Assembly (NCBI GenBank): GCA_951799425.1
Contig: OX637394.1
Span: 10,472,501-10,536,500, forward strand
Reading direction: 5' to 3'
Length of the DNA stretch: 64,000 nucleotides
Origin: Ilex aquifolium
Taxonomy: Eukaryota > Streptophyta > Magnoliopsida > Aquifoliales > Aquifoliaceae
Shown here: in pieces, positions 1 through 12,489 of the stretch
How positions within the stretch are numbered: position 1 is the first letter of the stretch
Layout of the letters: the number at the start of each line of letters is the position of its first letter
Program-made: the position numbers and the translations under genes
Notes under the pieces: generated by a model
Told to the model about the DNA's origin: nothing
What the model saw: the letters and a program-made list of their open reading frames with translations, nothing else
The model's database searches: none

Positions 1-1678
1 ATATAAAGTTGGAAGATTTAGGGAAGGAGATAGCAAAGAAATGCAAAAGGTTGCCAGTTGCAGCTAAGGCACTTGGAGGTGTCTTACATTTTAAATCAAC
101 TTAAAAAGAGTGGGATGAGCTTTTAAAAAGTGAGTTGTGGGACTTGCCACTATATAAGAATGATATTTTTCCAGCTTTGACATTGAGTTATCATCATCTG
201 TCGGCACATTTGAAGAAATGTTTTGCATATTGCTTGATATTCCCTCAGAATTATGAGTTTGAAATGAATGATTGTATCTTTCCATGGATGGCAGAAAAGT
301 TTATTCAACCAGAAGGAGAAAGAACATTGGAAGACATTGGCAGTGATTATTTCAAGGATCTGTTGTGGAGGTCATTCTTTCAACATTTGCGAGTCAGTGT
401 TTACAATCAATCATTATATAAAATGCATGAACCTCATTCACAATCTAGCACGGCAAGTTTCTCTAGAGGTATGCTTTTGCTGGGAGGATAATATGTTGAA
501 CAACTATCCCTCGTTTAGGAATGCTCGTCATTTGTCTTTGCATTATCGGAACATGAAGCAAAAGTATTAAAGATTTTCGATGCTTATAAGAGAGTGGGAA
601 CATTCTTTGTGACGTGTGAAAGTGGCATTTTCCTTGGACAAGTTCCTTATGATCTATTTCTGAAATTGCCATTCTTAAGAGTGTTGGACCTAAATCGAAT
701 TGGCATTGATGAGCTGCCAAATTCCATCGGCCAATTGAAATATCTTTGCTACCTCAACCTCTTTGGAAACGACATCAAAAAGCTACTTGAATCAATCACT
801 GACCTTCTTAATTTGCAGATATAAAGCTTAAGGATTGTCGTGAATTTTGTGCATTGCCCAAAAATTTGAAGAATCTGACTAGGCTAAGACATCTTGACTT
901 GGATATAAAAGGCCTGTTGAGTTCCATGTCATCAGAATATGGAAGATTAACTAATCTTCAAAATCTACAGGCAATTATTGTTGGAAGAGATGAAGGATGT
1001 GCAATTGGGCAGCTAAAGAACATGACATTCCTTAGGGGGTCAATTTGTCTTACAAAGCTTGTCAACAATGCTAAACAAAAAGTTATTCCTAGATATGGTG
1101 GAGTTCGAATGGAGCAACTCTATTTCTAGCCCTGGTCACCAAGAAGTCCTTGCAGGGCTCCGACCTCATACAAGTCTTCAAGAGTTTTTAATTACAAATT
1201 ATAGTGGATTCATGTTTCCTAGTTGGCTAAGTGATCCTTCATGCAAGCTTGAGAAAATTCATCGGCAAAGCTACCAATTTTGTTCAATCTCCCACCACTT
1301 GGACAACTAAAGTTCCTCAAATATCTCCGCATTCAAAATCTTTTCAGCTTAGAATATGTGGATCATGGTTTCTGTGGAATCAACCAGTTTCCCTCACTGG
1401 AGTTATTAAAATTTCATGATATGCCAATGTTGAACAGATGGGCTGATTTAGAGGCTAGTGATATGCCTCACCTCTCTAATCTCACCATTTGGGATTGCCC
1501 GAGTGTAATTGCGTTGCCACCACTTCACAATCTCAACTCACTCCAACATTTAGAAATCGATCGTTGTCCAATACTTGAGTCATTTCCAGAAGAAGGGTTG
1601 TCATTATCCCTTAAAACTTTGATCATTACAAAAAGTACCATACTTGAGTCATTTACTCTAATATTTCAGCTAAGATAA
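1..1678 (+). pseudogene. CC-NBS-LRR disease-resistance gene relic, NB-ARC end plus LRR
   Basis: Pieces of reading frame match the C-terminal half of an RPPM13/RGA-type intracellular immune receptor. Bases 6-134 read a GLPL-like stretch (KRLPVAAKALGG). Bases 135-460 continue through an RNBS-D-like CFAYCLIFPQNYEF. A degraded MHD motif follows at about 420-450, where the frame shifts from KMHE to NLIHNLA. Leucine-rich repeats then run in several frames at 600-820, 830-1125, 1110-1300 and 1280-1678 (for example LPFLRVLDLN and LNSLQHLEIDRC). A stop near base 102, the shift at the MHD motif and at least two or three later shifts mean no full receptor is made. The left end is cut by the window, so the nucleotide-binding core may lie outside. 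The family call is firm; the gene being dead is inferred from the breaks. Confidence 0.88.
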
Positions 1679-1780
1679 GGTCAACAAATGACCTCGTTTC
1701 CTTTTGAAATACAGAATGAAACATTTATGATCACTTTAGTTTTATCCAATTTGAATCAAATCAAATAACGTTGTCTAAGC

Positions 1781-2555
1781 CTATATAATGGACTCAATAA
1801 CTGACTTTGTAATCCTAATCACGTCAAAATCAAACGCAGAAACCCATATTCTCCTATCAAATCTACGTGCAGTTTGGTCATCATTATACACAACTTGAGC
1901 AAGTGTTGTTTTGCCAAGTCCAGCCATACCCATAATTGGAATCACATAATTATTTTAGCTCCCCTGGTCCACGGTCAACAGCAAATAGATAAGCTCGTCA
2001 TTTTCCTGTTTTCTTCCTATTACAAGACGGTCATCAACCAATGAACTAGTACTACGAGAATAACTATGATTTAGCGATCTAGCTGTTAGATTGGCTACAC
2101 CCATATTTGCCAATTCAAACATGAAAAAGCCATCCATTTCTTTTGCAATATGTTCCAAATCTTTCTGTATCCTACCTATCTTATGAAGTACGCTCAACTT
2201 AAGAGATGACAATGCACCTGATTTTTTGGTGCGGTAAGAACTGAATCGCCATTATTGTTGCAGGTTGAGAGCTCCAATGAAATTTCATCAAGCAGATCAT
2301 CTCCATCATACGAAAGTGTCTAAACATTTTCGAGCCAAGCTTGCCATGCCTTGGAGCTGCTATCATTAAACCTCCCGCAATTATTCTCGACATGATCAGT
2401 CATGGCTTGGATCTTTAAGAAAGTTCTTTGCAGTTTTCTGAGCTCATCATTGACACCAATTATCAGGCCTATTTGATTCCATCAAAAATTTACAAATTTT
2501 TCAAGACAACTTACAAGGAGGCAGATGCGATCCCGAACTGAAAGGCTGCTTCCAT
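1781..2555 (-). pseudogene. CC-NBS-LRR gene relic, Rx_N coiled coil and P-loop part
   Basis: Read on the minus strand from an ATG at 2555 (MEAAFQFGIASASL, a usual start for this class), the fragment holds an Rx N-terminal domain. That includes LRKLQRTFLKIQAM and a DDLLDEI segment near 2290, corresponding to the EDVID-type region. A linker follows, then a textbook P-loop, GMAGLGKTT, at about 1915-1945. An RNBS-A-like stretch (RRFDRRIWVSAFDFDV) follows, ending in a stop near 1781. Stops after residue 14 and before the P-loop show it is broken. It faces the LRR relic tail to tail across about 100 bp. The two could be halves of one receptor separated by an inversion or remains of two neighbouring paralogs; the sequence alone does not decide. 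Confidence 0.85.
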
Positions 2556-2773
2556 TTCACCCGAAATATTAAAGAAGATGAAACCCAAAAGTTACAGATC
2601 CTCTCCCTCAAAAGTCTAGTCTACATCAATAATGATGGCTTCAGCACTTTGCAGCTTTCCTCTTTCCTTTTTCTTAATTTTAGTACAACCACGTGAGTGG
2701 AGTGTCCACAGGCACAGGGCGGAGCAAGTATCATATTTTAGATATGACAAAAATATAAACAAAAAAAAAAAGA
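2556..2773. other. Spacer upstream of the inverted receptor fragment
   Basis: Non-coding sequence between the minus-strand receptor start and the first repeat. A run of A lies at 2760-2771. No gene or site is recognisable. Confidence 0.5.
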
Positions 2774-3075
2774 TTAATTGCAAATTGAACCCCGCAAAAT
2801 CTCTTGAATTTTAATTTATACTTTTAAAGATAAAAAATTTTAATTTGTACCCTAAAAAATATAAATCTGTATCAATGTGCACCTGAATCTAACAGCCGTC
2901 TAAAATTAAATGCGTAAATTACACCTAGATCCCCTCAAGTTTGTTACTTAATCATTGGACCCTCACATTTAGAATATTATACCTACACCCCCTGACGTTT
3001 GTGTGTTTGTAATACATAACCCCTTTTTATCAATATCTATTAATGTAACCGTTAAAAAACTTGATGTCATCCTAA
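2774..3075. repeat. Non-coding repeat related to the Mutator-type MITE at 13549
   Basis: The words TTTTAATTTATAC and TTTTAATTTGTACCCT, followed by a degenerate central part, match the terminal repeat of the element at 13549-14096. Only one end is seen, so this is a solo or truncated copy. From about 2920 a second non-coding text of the same general style begins (CTAGATCCCCTCAAGTTTG and CACCCCCTGACGTTTG), probably a different family. No target duplication could be read. Confidence 0.45.
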
Positions 3076-6000
3076 TAAACAATTATAATTTTTATACTAC
3101 CCTTTATTTTGTGGGCCCGTTATACTCTAAAATTCAAAATCAAGTTTACCATTTGAATACCTAATACAATACATGTATTATATAATGTTCAAGAGTACTC
3201 ATATTATATAATATTCTTTATATCCAATAAATATATTACTTGAACAGAATTATTTGGACACGGAAATCAGCTAACCATACCTAAAGCTTTTAACTCAAAA
3301 CATAAGCATGAGAATGATTAAGGGGTTTCATGTAAAGCTACTTCATAAATTGGATGTTGCAGTCATTTCATTTTACAGGCTGCACTAACAAGAGAATGAG
3401 TTATAATATTGCCATCATAATCTAGTGGGGTTCATTAAAGGAAGAAAACAAAGGTTGTTGGATGCATGGTATTTTGTAGTTTTTGCAAAGAGTGATATAG
3501 AACAAAAAAACTCCCACACCGATGAAATCGTAGTTGATGAAAGTTTTGAACCTGAGATATAATCTTGTTTGTCCATAGTTTTCTTATGTAGCAATTCAAT
3601 AGTTTTTGGAAGACATAATCGGCTTGGATAATGCATTAATTTTCTTTCTACCTACTGTAAAACGAATAGGAAGCTCATAACAGTTTCAAATGCTTGCAAT
3701 TCTCAACTTTTGGATTGTTATCCAAAATCTATTTTTCTCTGTAGAACAAAAAACATATATCTTTCTATGAGTACCCTTGCATGTTGACAGTTTTTAAATA
3801 CTAATTATTTGACTAATGGCAAACTATAACGTCGTTCTGACTAATCTAATGGTTTCATGTTTATACCAGCAGTTAGCATGGGAATGTCTTTGTGTGGGTT
3901 AGCAAGGTTAAAGAAACTAGAGGAGATGAAAAACTTGCAACAGAAACAAAAGATTCTGTGTTTGCGATCAAGTGCCCCTATATCACGTTAGAATTTGCAT
4001 TCATTGAAACATCAGCCAAAAAATTCTCGACTCTGAGGTTCTCAGCCATGGGATGGAAGCATTAGATGAGCATGCTTCATAAATTCATAAGTATGCATAC
4101 CCCAATATAGGTCTTTTTTCATGTCATTGCTAGAATACTGCTAATGGCATGATGCTAATTGCTTTTTCAATTCCACTTCATTAAGACATGGATTTTTGTG
4201 ATACTTCGAACTCCGAGGAGGGGTTTCTGTGGCTATTAGACATGCTTGATTAGAATTGATGGGTACGTTCTGTGTAAGACTTTTGTAGATGTTTTGTATG
4301 TGCGTGTGTTTTTTTATTGCGGGACGGAGCTGTTTGTAATTTATTATTTCAAACTTTTCTGCCTAATTGCATACAACTTGACCCAAGGATAAATTTTTTA
4401 TTTAGTTTCGTTCACCAACCAATGAGAATATTCAAATTTAAAGGTGTTTTGGAATGTTTTGAGATATTTCAGTATGTTTTTTAATTTGTTCAAGTGTTTT
4501 ATAAACAAACTAGATAATGTTCGTGCCTAAAGGCACTAAGTAACCAAAAAAAAAAAATACGCTAATTCAAAAAATATGAATTTATTTAAAAAACTTACAG
4601 TGTCTGAAGTATGGCTAGTGATCGAGAGATATGTCATTTCAAGTTTGTGTCAAAAACTCTTTAACCCTAAAACTATTTGGTTAATAATGTCAAATAATCC
4701 GACTTAATCACCCGTTTAATGAACATATTGTATTCGAGTTGACATGATCAACTATCAACCCTTTTAGTACAAACTTGTTTGGCACTTGGCTGGCATAACA
4801 CAATTATTTAACTTGTTTATCTAATCTAAAGATATTTAATCCAAATAAATTCCTATTTTTAATCTACATTTTCTTTTCATGAAAATTACTAAATGAAAGT
4901 AAAATATGAACTACTTTTCGAAAAAAAGAAAAGTAAACCCAACTCAGCCAATATATATGAAAAAAAAAGATAAGAAAATCAAATTCTATAATCCTAAGCA
5001 TATCTCTTAGCACAACAAACCCAAGTAATCAAACAAAAAGATAATCCAACCATGCCACAAATTAATCCACATTCCTAGCCAATCAAAAACTAACCCAGCA
5101 ATCTGTGAACACCCATACTTCACATACTTATTGATGTTGGAGGATCCATAGATACAATATCATATAAATATTCATAAGAAAAAGAATCTAATACCTATCA
5201 CAAAAATGCAAGGTATAAACTATTTAGAAAATTCTTAGTTATCCAAAGTTCAACCACACTCAAAATCTGAAGATTAAACCTAAAATAATGCTTCCAGCAT
5301 TCTTGTTAAAGAACATATATTAGCTTTCATGAAGCTAGTACCATCTGGTGGGCTAATACTAAAAACACAAAGAAAAGAAATCCCCATATGCCTTAACAGC
5401 TTCTTCGCCAACATAGGTCTCGGCTTCCCTCAACTCTAGGAAGTACCGTATTTTAGAGACACTACCATGGACCTGAACAGCGTACTTCGGAGCTTCTCCT
5501 TAGCGTCTTACCCACCAAAATTGCCAACAACATCCACCACCAAGTAGAAGTTTCATTAACACAAATTCATCATCATGATTAATCTCATGTATCTTTACCT
5601 ATTGTAAAACCCAAGACAATTTTTGTGTATAACATCTACTCACCAATTGCTTGTGAATTTTATTAAGAAAAATGGTATCTACAGAATTCCAAAAGATGTT
5701 TTGCATTTGAACTCTTTGAAAAATATAATGAAATTGCTCTCATCAAATTTGAATTTTCTATATTATCTTTTGATTAGCATTTGAGGAGGTGTGTGCAACT
5801 CTATTGAGCTCTTTTGAAAAGGAAAGCTTGGAGAGAAACCCAACTCAATTCATAGAATTATATTTACAGCAACAATACAAATATGTACATGTGCATTAAT
5901 AAACGACCCAAAAAAAATTGTACGTGTATAGATGCATTTCTTTTCCACCAAGTTTAAAGAAGAAAAAAAATCAACTTCTCTTGTTTTGAGAGATGGTTGA

Positions 6001-7484
6001 CTATTTGTATACTCCACCACTTGTTAAAGATTCTGAAAATGATTTCACCTCTTACACAATTAAGTTCTATAACTCTGTCACAGTCAAAAAACATATAAAA
6101 CAACCAAAATCATTCCTACTTAATTAAACAGAACCAAACAGGAAAAAAAAATGAATACACACAAATCAACAAAAACTTCAAATTGACTAACATGAAAAAT
6201 TTATATCAACTTATAGCAATAAATATAAGGTCAAATGTAAACCATATCAAGAAGAAACCTCCATAACTTGAGGGCTAGAAGTGCTAGTTTAGGGGTTGCA
6301 GTGGCGATTGGTGGTCAGAGAGACAGTATTTTTCAAAAGGAAATCTCACAATGATTGACAAAATAAAGATCTTAGTACCAGTACACACACTACCACATCA
6401 AACCAATCACATTAAAAATCTAAAAATCAAATCTCCACAAAGCATGTCTCTATAGCTTCAGTAGCAAAAAGGGAAAATTCAATCACCATCTTCACTAACC
6501 CCATAATGACACTTGAAGAACAAAAAAAATCATCAATTGGCCAACAACTCATCTCTATTACAGAATTATCTCCAAACAATATGGTAAGTAATTCATTAAA
6601 AAATACATGGTGAATCTTTAATTGGCTTTTCTTTTGAATACCTTGGAAGAGTGAAAATATTGCTTAGAAGCATTCAATATCATTTGATTCGGCCGCGAAG
6701 TTGCAATTTTCGTTTTCAAGAAAAACTACAACAACTGGGAACACAAAATAATATAATTAAGGACATTAATTAAAGGAATTCGAGATACTTTAACAATGTC
6801 AAATTCACCATGTCGAATTGATAGCATCATATTGAACAGATTTCTTACAGTGATATGAAGGCCAGATAAAGGAACTTGAAAAAAGCTTCGCATTGAAAGA
6901 ATTGCGGTATAGCTTGTCGAGCATGATGGCGGGCAAAGATGCCCCATATCCAGAGTTCTTCGCCACAATCTTCAATAAAATCCTTTGTGTGAATATATGT
7001 GAAATTAATAAAAATCATTTGGAAAAGTTGATGAGGTATTGCAACCTATATAGGTACTAAAAACAATTGTTGAACTTCGTTCTTGATTCACCAAGAAGCA
7101 CCAGTCTCCTGGCAGTATGAATCTCGCAAGAGGTGATATTGGGCTTCTCATTGTAGCAAACAAGCCTAGAGTAATCCATACCCAAAACAAATTATCAAAA
7201 CATAGCAATGAGAAATAAAAACTGAAAACCTAACCCCAAAACTGAAACCCCAAATACCAAAAGACCCAAATTTCAAGAAACGTGAATTGATTCAAGTAAT
7301 AGGTTATGCACTATTTTGGCTTCTCTTCCAGTAAATCCATACATACATCCACCGAATCAGAGAACAATCAAATCAATATCCAAATTCGAAACTAACAAAC
7401 AGGATAATAAAAAAAAATTGAGCTTTCACAACAAATATTTAATAGTGAACAACCAAATATTATATTTGAGAAACAGAACCCATG
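3076..7484. other. AT-rich intergenic DNA without recognisable genes
   Basis: About 4.4 kb of AT-rich sequence with many short A and T runs. Open frames are short and none resembles a known protein; those at 6726-6968 and 7005-7208 (-) were read and not recognised. A 14-base palindrome, GTGCCTAAAGGCAC, lies near 4522, and a close variant of it lies near 24377, suggesting an unidentified dispersed repeat. No RNA gene or promoter could be supported. Confidence 0.55.
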
Positions 7485-7636
7485 GGACTTTGTTTGTGCC
7501 AATGGAGTCAATGTAGGGAGAGAGAAACAGAGAGGTTCGGAGATTACCTGTCGCTGGGTAAGGACTTTGTTTGTGCCAGTGGAGCCTCTATGGGGAGAGA
7601 GAGACAGAAAGGTTCGGAGATTACCCGTCGTTGGGT
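7485..7636. repeat. 77-bp tandem duplication
   Basis: Two adjacent copies start at 7485 and 7562, each beginning GGACTTTGTTTGTGCCA and containing GGTTCGGAGATTACC. They differ by a few bases, so the duplication is not brand new. Purine-rich GA runs continue to about 7950. On the minus strand this resembles a CT-rich plant leader, but no gene could be attached to it. Confidence 0.75.
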
Positions 7637-8322
7637 GTTTCGCTGCCTATCGCCAGTTGCTTCGTCAAAGAGAAAGAGACGCATGATATGAGTGAGAGTA
7701 AGAAAGAGAGATTAACTGAGAGATGAGGCAGTGAGAGAAAGTTAGGGAAAGAGAGATAGAGAGGGAGGGAGATTTTTGGGAAAAGGAGGGAGGAATTGGT
7801 GTGAAAGAGAGATACATAGGAGAAGATTTGAGATTGACTGAAGTGGGATTGAGATGGATTCCGATTTTGGGGATAAGTTTGGAAGGCAGGATAGATGCGT
7901 GAGAGATTGGAAGAGAGAGGCAGAAGTGAGAGAGAGAGAGAGGTCTGAGTTGGGCGGGAAAATAAAATTCAGTATTTACTATAGACCGTTATATCAAAAT
8001 TTTTGAGACAATCTGAACCATCTTTTGTATTGGGATTACGTTATCCGTTAGATGTGTTTATGTTTTGTCTCAAAACGATCTGAACTTCTCTTTGTCTCCA
8101 AAATTCAAACTCAACTCTACTTTATTATATATATTTTCAATTTTTTTTTCTACTCCTATTTCTAAAATGTTCTCAATTTTTCTTTGATCCTTATTGATTG
8201 GTACAATTCTTTTTTACAATCTAAAGCTTGTAAACATTTATTGGAATCGTTCCAGTTCTAGAAATGAGATAGGTCATGGTGATTATTTCTTGAGAAAATT
8301 GGGGCTAACATTAGGCCATCTC
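7637..8322. other. Purine-rich stretch and spacer
   Basis: GA-rich low-complexity DNA to about 7950, including a (GA)n run near 7930, then AT-rich spacer. No coding signal is seen. Confidence 0.5.
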
Positions 8323-8608
8323 CAATATTTACTCAAATTTAAGGTAACATTTAAGTAAAAAAATTGATTTGATATAAAACACTCCAATGGAAAAACTCAA
8401 ATTTAAAACAGTGCAAACTCAAATTTAAAAAAAAATGTAAAATATGGTCATTGGATCTTTTAAAAGAATGAAATTTAACCATTGAATATTTGAGTTTCCT
8501 TTGATTTGAATAATAATTTGATTCTCTCTAGTATAGGTTTGAGTTAAAGACGAGAGATTTTCAAATTTCAATTCTAAAAATTTGGGTGGATTTTGGTTAC
8601 CAAAATGG
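8323..8608. repeat. Possible small MITE (Harbinger-like ends)
   Basis: The left end reads GGCCATCTCCAATATTTACTC. About 285 bp on, the right end read in reverse begins CCATCTCCGCCATTTTGG. Internal AT-rich words such as ACTCAAATTTAAA recur, as in many plant MITEs. The 3-bp target duplication typical of Harbinger elements could not be settled, so both the boundaries and the superfamily are guesses. Confidence 0.3.
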
Positions 8609-9140
8609 CGGAGATGGAATTTCTTACGTCGAGATTTGAGATGCCTATTCGTCTTTCGTCGACTAAGGAGCCATTTGGTCTTTCCTTACGTACTTGAAGA
8701 GCCGTTCACCTGTTCCTCTTCCGTTGAATAATTGATTAAATGAAAGGGTAGTTCAGACAATTTAACTCAAAATAGACTTATACCCAATTAAGTCCATCAA
8801 ACAAGACCGGCCCATGACAATAACTTGTTTTTATGTTGGGCTTTTGTTATAGCTCTGACCAATTGAATCTAGCAAAATGAATTCATCATGACTGAAATTC
8901 ATAGATATTAGATCATTCATCGTGTATTAAAATGAGATGCCTATATATAGTAGGTCCCACTTAAATTCGCAATAATTGATGGAAAAATAACGAAATTATA
9001 CAAGAGGGGATTTGGATACTACTAAACTTTGGATTCATGTGACTCACTTTTAAAAATGTGGAGATACTTTGAATTATTACTGTTTATACACAACATTTTT
9101 GCTTTGGACTAAGACTTCTAACCCAGGCCCGCGTCCAGTA
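8609..9140. other. Distal upstream region of the ATP synthase subunit d gene
   Basis: Spacer of about 0.5 kb. One TGGGCT element lies at 8837-8842, well upstream of the main cluster. No open frame of note. Confidence 0.4.
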
Positions 9141-9234
9141 TGGGCCCACAATTTTGGGCATGTCGTAAGAGATGGGCCAACAATTTGCCCTAACTATTGT
9201 GGGCCGAACGAAGCCCAAAAGTTAAAGGAGCCCA
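9141..9234 (+). promoter_or_regulatory. Cluster of site II (TGGGCY) promoter elements
   Basis: TGGGCC occurs at 9141-9146 (overlapping GGCCCA on the other strand), 9173-9178 and 9200-9205. AGCCCA, the reverse of TGGGCT, occurs at 9212-9217 and 9229-9234. In plants such clusters are known binding sites for TCP factors in promoters of genes for oxidative phosphorylation and ribosomal proteins. This one lies 120-215 bp upstream of the ATG of ATP synthase subunit d, which fits that pattern well. A GA-rich leader at 9306-9354 follows. Confidence 0.75.
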
Positions 9235-9354
9235 TCCCTTCCCTTCGCAAAGAAGGCTTTTGCGTCTCACAATTTACAGGAGCTTGAGCTCATCGTCGCC
9301 TGTGAAGAGAAAGAGAGAGAGAGAGGACAGAGGACAGCGAGAGAGAGAGAGAGA

Positions 9355-12300
9355 ATGAGTGGAGTGGCGAAGAAGATAGCGGACGTGACGTTCAAGGCGG
9401 GGAAGACCATAGACTGGGATGGTATGATGAAGCTTCTCGTCTCCGACGAGGCCCGCAAGGAGTTCGTTAACCTCCGCCGTGCCTTCGACGAGGTCAACTC
9501 CGCTCTCCAGACCAAGTTCAGTCAGGTCCTCTCTCTTTCTATATTTATACCTAAATATTTATTCTAGGGTTTTGTTTTTAATAGTTATGGTACGGATCTG
9601 TAATCTACGGCTATTTGGGATTTTCTGGTGTAGTGAGAATGACTGATCGATTTTGATTCTGGTTGATAAATTGGAAGATGTTTTTGATTGGGAATTGATG
9701 CTTAGTCTGATTGCAAATTGGTACGAGGGCCTAAGTGTAAGTTAATCCATTTGTGGGATCAATGTGTATATAGTGATTTAAATTGCAATATTGCACAAAT
9801 AGTGATTTTGGTTTTAGTTTTCATTTCATAACAAAAGGTTATTAGTAGGACTGTGAAACGGATTGAGGTACTCAATCTAAGCTTGTGACTTGCTCAGGAC
9901 CTATGACAAATAAGCTAAGCTTGAACACATTTCAGAGCTCGCTACATGTTGAACGTATTAGAACTCGTTACTAGGTTGCTTTGGCTCAGCTCCTAATCAG
10001 CTCATTAAGCTCGTTTGATATCGACTTGCAAGATAAACAACCCAAGCTAGTCAAACAAATTTAGCTAAGTTTCGTGTGGCTGGGCCTGTTAACAACGGAT
10101 TTCACAACGGATTGTTCAAATGTGGAGTTTGAGTGCTGTGATGTGTGATTCTTTCAGCAGGCCTGTTAACTGATTTGATCATTGAAGTGACTTTTCCAAC
10201 ATGTGAATGTCTTCGGTAAATAATAACTAAATGTGAATTGCGCTATACAAGACTTAACATCTGATACTTTTTACATTTCTTGATGTGTGGTTCTTGATTT
10301 TCGGTTTTGGCCATCTTTTGTTGTTCCATCGTTGATGTTCCACACATTTGCTAGGCACTAGCAGGTGCTTTGATTTACCATATCAATTTATCTCTACAAC
10401 TATCACTTTCCATCATTTTACTTGGAGCATCAGGGAGAATTGGTCCCTATGTATGAGCATTGAATATGAATTATATGTCTGTTAACACGTGCAAAATTAT
10501 AATTGCATGCAGCAGTGTTTGACTTAATGAGTGGCTTTATCCCCAGTTACCTAATATTCATTTGGTGCTAATCCCTGTTGTTCTATATGTATGCATCTTA
10601 TTTGATCAAGGCAAGAACTTGGTGTTTTATATCAAGGTGGGGGGAGATGAGGCTTGTCCTTTGGTCGAGTGTTTGGTAACTGTAGTCCCATGTAAAATGG
10701 GCTAACCCTTGATCTCCTCTATGTATGCATCTTGTTACATAATAGAACAACATATTTTGCGGACAACATTTCAAGAATGAATTTGTTCTGCAGATTGCAT
10801 TTTTTAGTAGCTTGATTACAAGAAAATAACGCCTAGTTTAGTCCCCATTAATGCAGATCTTGAGGGGAAAGAGTCGACTAGATGCAGACGTTATTTGCAC
10901 AAAATGATTGTCCTCTATTTCAAACCCACAATCTCAAGATTATCGGGTCATATTTGAGACAATGAACCAATGACCCTGTTGGATTGCTCTTACTATGAAA
11001 TGATTATAAACCTATAGATTCTCACTTTTTGATCATGCAGGAACCGGAACCCATAGACTGGGAGTATTATAGAAAAGGAATTGGCTCTCGCTTGGTTGAT
11101 ATGTACAAAGAAGCATATGAGAGTATGTCCTATATGTTCCTAATTTATTCTCTTCGTTTCAGATTTCTGTCTCATTACATTTTATGGAGACTCACCTGTG
11201 ATAAAACTAACCTTGTTCCAAACTCTGCAATTTCACGATGTATGGGATCTAAAACAAATTCTAAGAAGATAAGAAATACAATTATATGAAATAAACAAGT
11301 TTTGGATTTTGATTGACCAAATTCTTGCGTTCTTAATCTCAATTATTGTGCTGGGTTTTAGTCTTGGTCCTCAATAAGGGGGTCCTCAAGGAAGTGTCTT
11401 CAGCTAAAAGTTGTTTCACCCTGAAATAATGCTAATTTTATTGAACATGAATTTTTTCTTTGATCTTTACTGGGACTGAAAACTCCTACAGTAAATTCCA
11501 TTAATCTGACCCCTTTTAGACTTAGAAGAAAGTTTCTAAAATTCACCAGAATTTTAATGAAACAAAATGAAACGTATCAACCCTTGTTTTCCTTTCAGTT
11601 GTTAGATTCTAAAACCTCCCTGAAATATTTTATGGCTTCCATTCAGCACATTTAATCTATTGCCTTTCTGCTAGCTTGACTTGTACTTGTCGAATTGAAC
11701 CTTCTTGTTGCCTTGCAGGCATTGAAATTCCCAAGTATGTGGACACCGTCACTCCTCAGTATAAACCCAAGTTTGATTCATTGGTGAGGAAAATATTATT
11801 TATAATGGTCAGAAGTTATTTTGATATCACTAATTAATCTTCAGCATATTCAACCTTTTGAATGATGAAGAATTTTATATTTTTCCTGTTTTATCTTTTT
11901 TAACTACATAACTATGACAATGAGGATGAAAAATGGATATGTAACATTCTATGGGCCTGGTAAAGATTCATTGTCATTCTACTTGGTGGCATGATAGCTG
12001 GAAAAGTTTCTTCGGAAATTGAAGAAGCAAACTTTTATATGTGAAGCTGATTGAATAGTGGTCAGCGGAGTAATAGTCCACATGTATGTTTGTATAATTC
12101 AGATGAAATGGTCCTCAATAGTACTCAAGGGTGGGAAATAGTTTGTTTTCTATAATATTGGGGGAACCATCTAATCTGTATCTATTGAGCTACAGTTGGT
12201 GGAACTGAAAGAAGCGGAGGAGTTATCCCTGAAGGAATCTGAAAGATTAGAAAAAGAAATTGCAGAAGTGCAAGAGTTGAAGGTGATGTGAAACAAGCTC

Positions 12301-12489
12301 TATTTCATCCATTTCGTCACGTATTGGCTTCTCTCCATTGTGTTTTATCATCTTACTAGGATTTTCCATGGTGTTTTGCAATAACAGAAAAAGCTTAGTA
12401 CGATGACTGCTGATGAATACTTTGAGAAGCATCCAGAGCTGAAGAAGAAGTTTGATGATGAAATCCGAAATGATTATTGGGGCTATTGA
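9355..12489 (+). CDS. ATPQ: Mitochondrial F1Fo-ATP synthase subunit d (peripheral stalk), 5 exons
   Basis: The subunit forms part of the peripheral stalk that holds the F1 head of the mitochondrial ATP synthase still against the turning rotor. Exons are 9355-9525, 11041-11122, 11719-11783, 12196-12282 and 12388-12489, all with GT-AG borders and consistent phases. They sum to 507 bases, or 168 residues, the length I recall for the Arabidopsis protein. The start MSGVAKKIADVTFKAG, the internal EPEPIDWEYYRKGIGS, IPKYVDTVTPQYKPKFD and the acidic/basic helix LKESERLEKEIAEVQ are near-identical to plant subunit d. It ends FDDEIRNDYWGY. No classical presequence is visible, as usual for this protein. 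Intron 1 (9526-11040) is 1.5 kb and holds nothing recognisable. The ATG at 9355 is the first after a purine-rich leader. The gene looks intact and is driven from the site II cluster just upstream. Confidence 0.96.

Noticed and set aside
6726-7208. Two minus-strand open frames
   Set aside because: No recognisable domain, no splice context and AT-rich surroundings; treated as chance frames.
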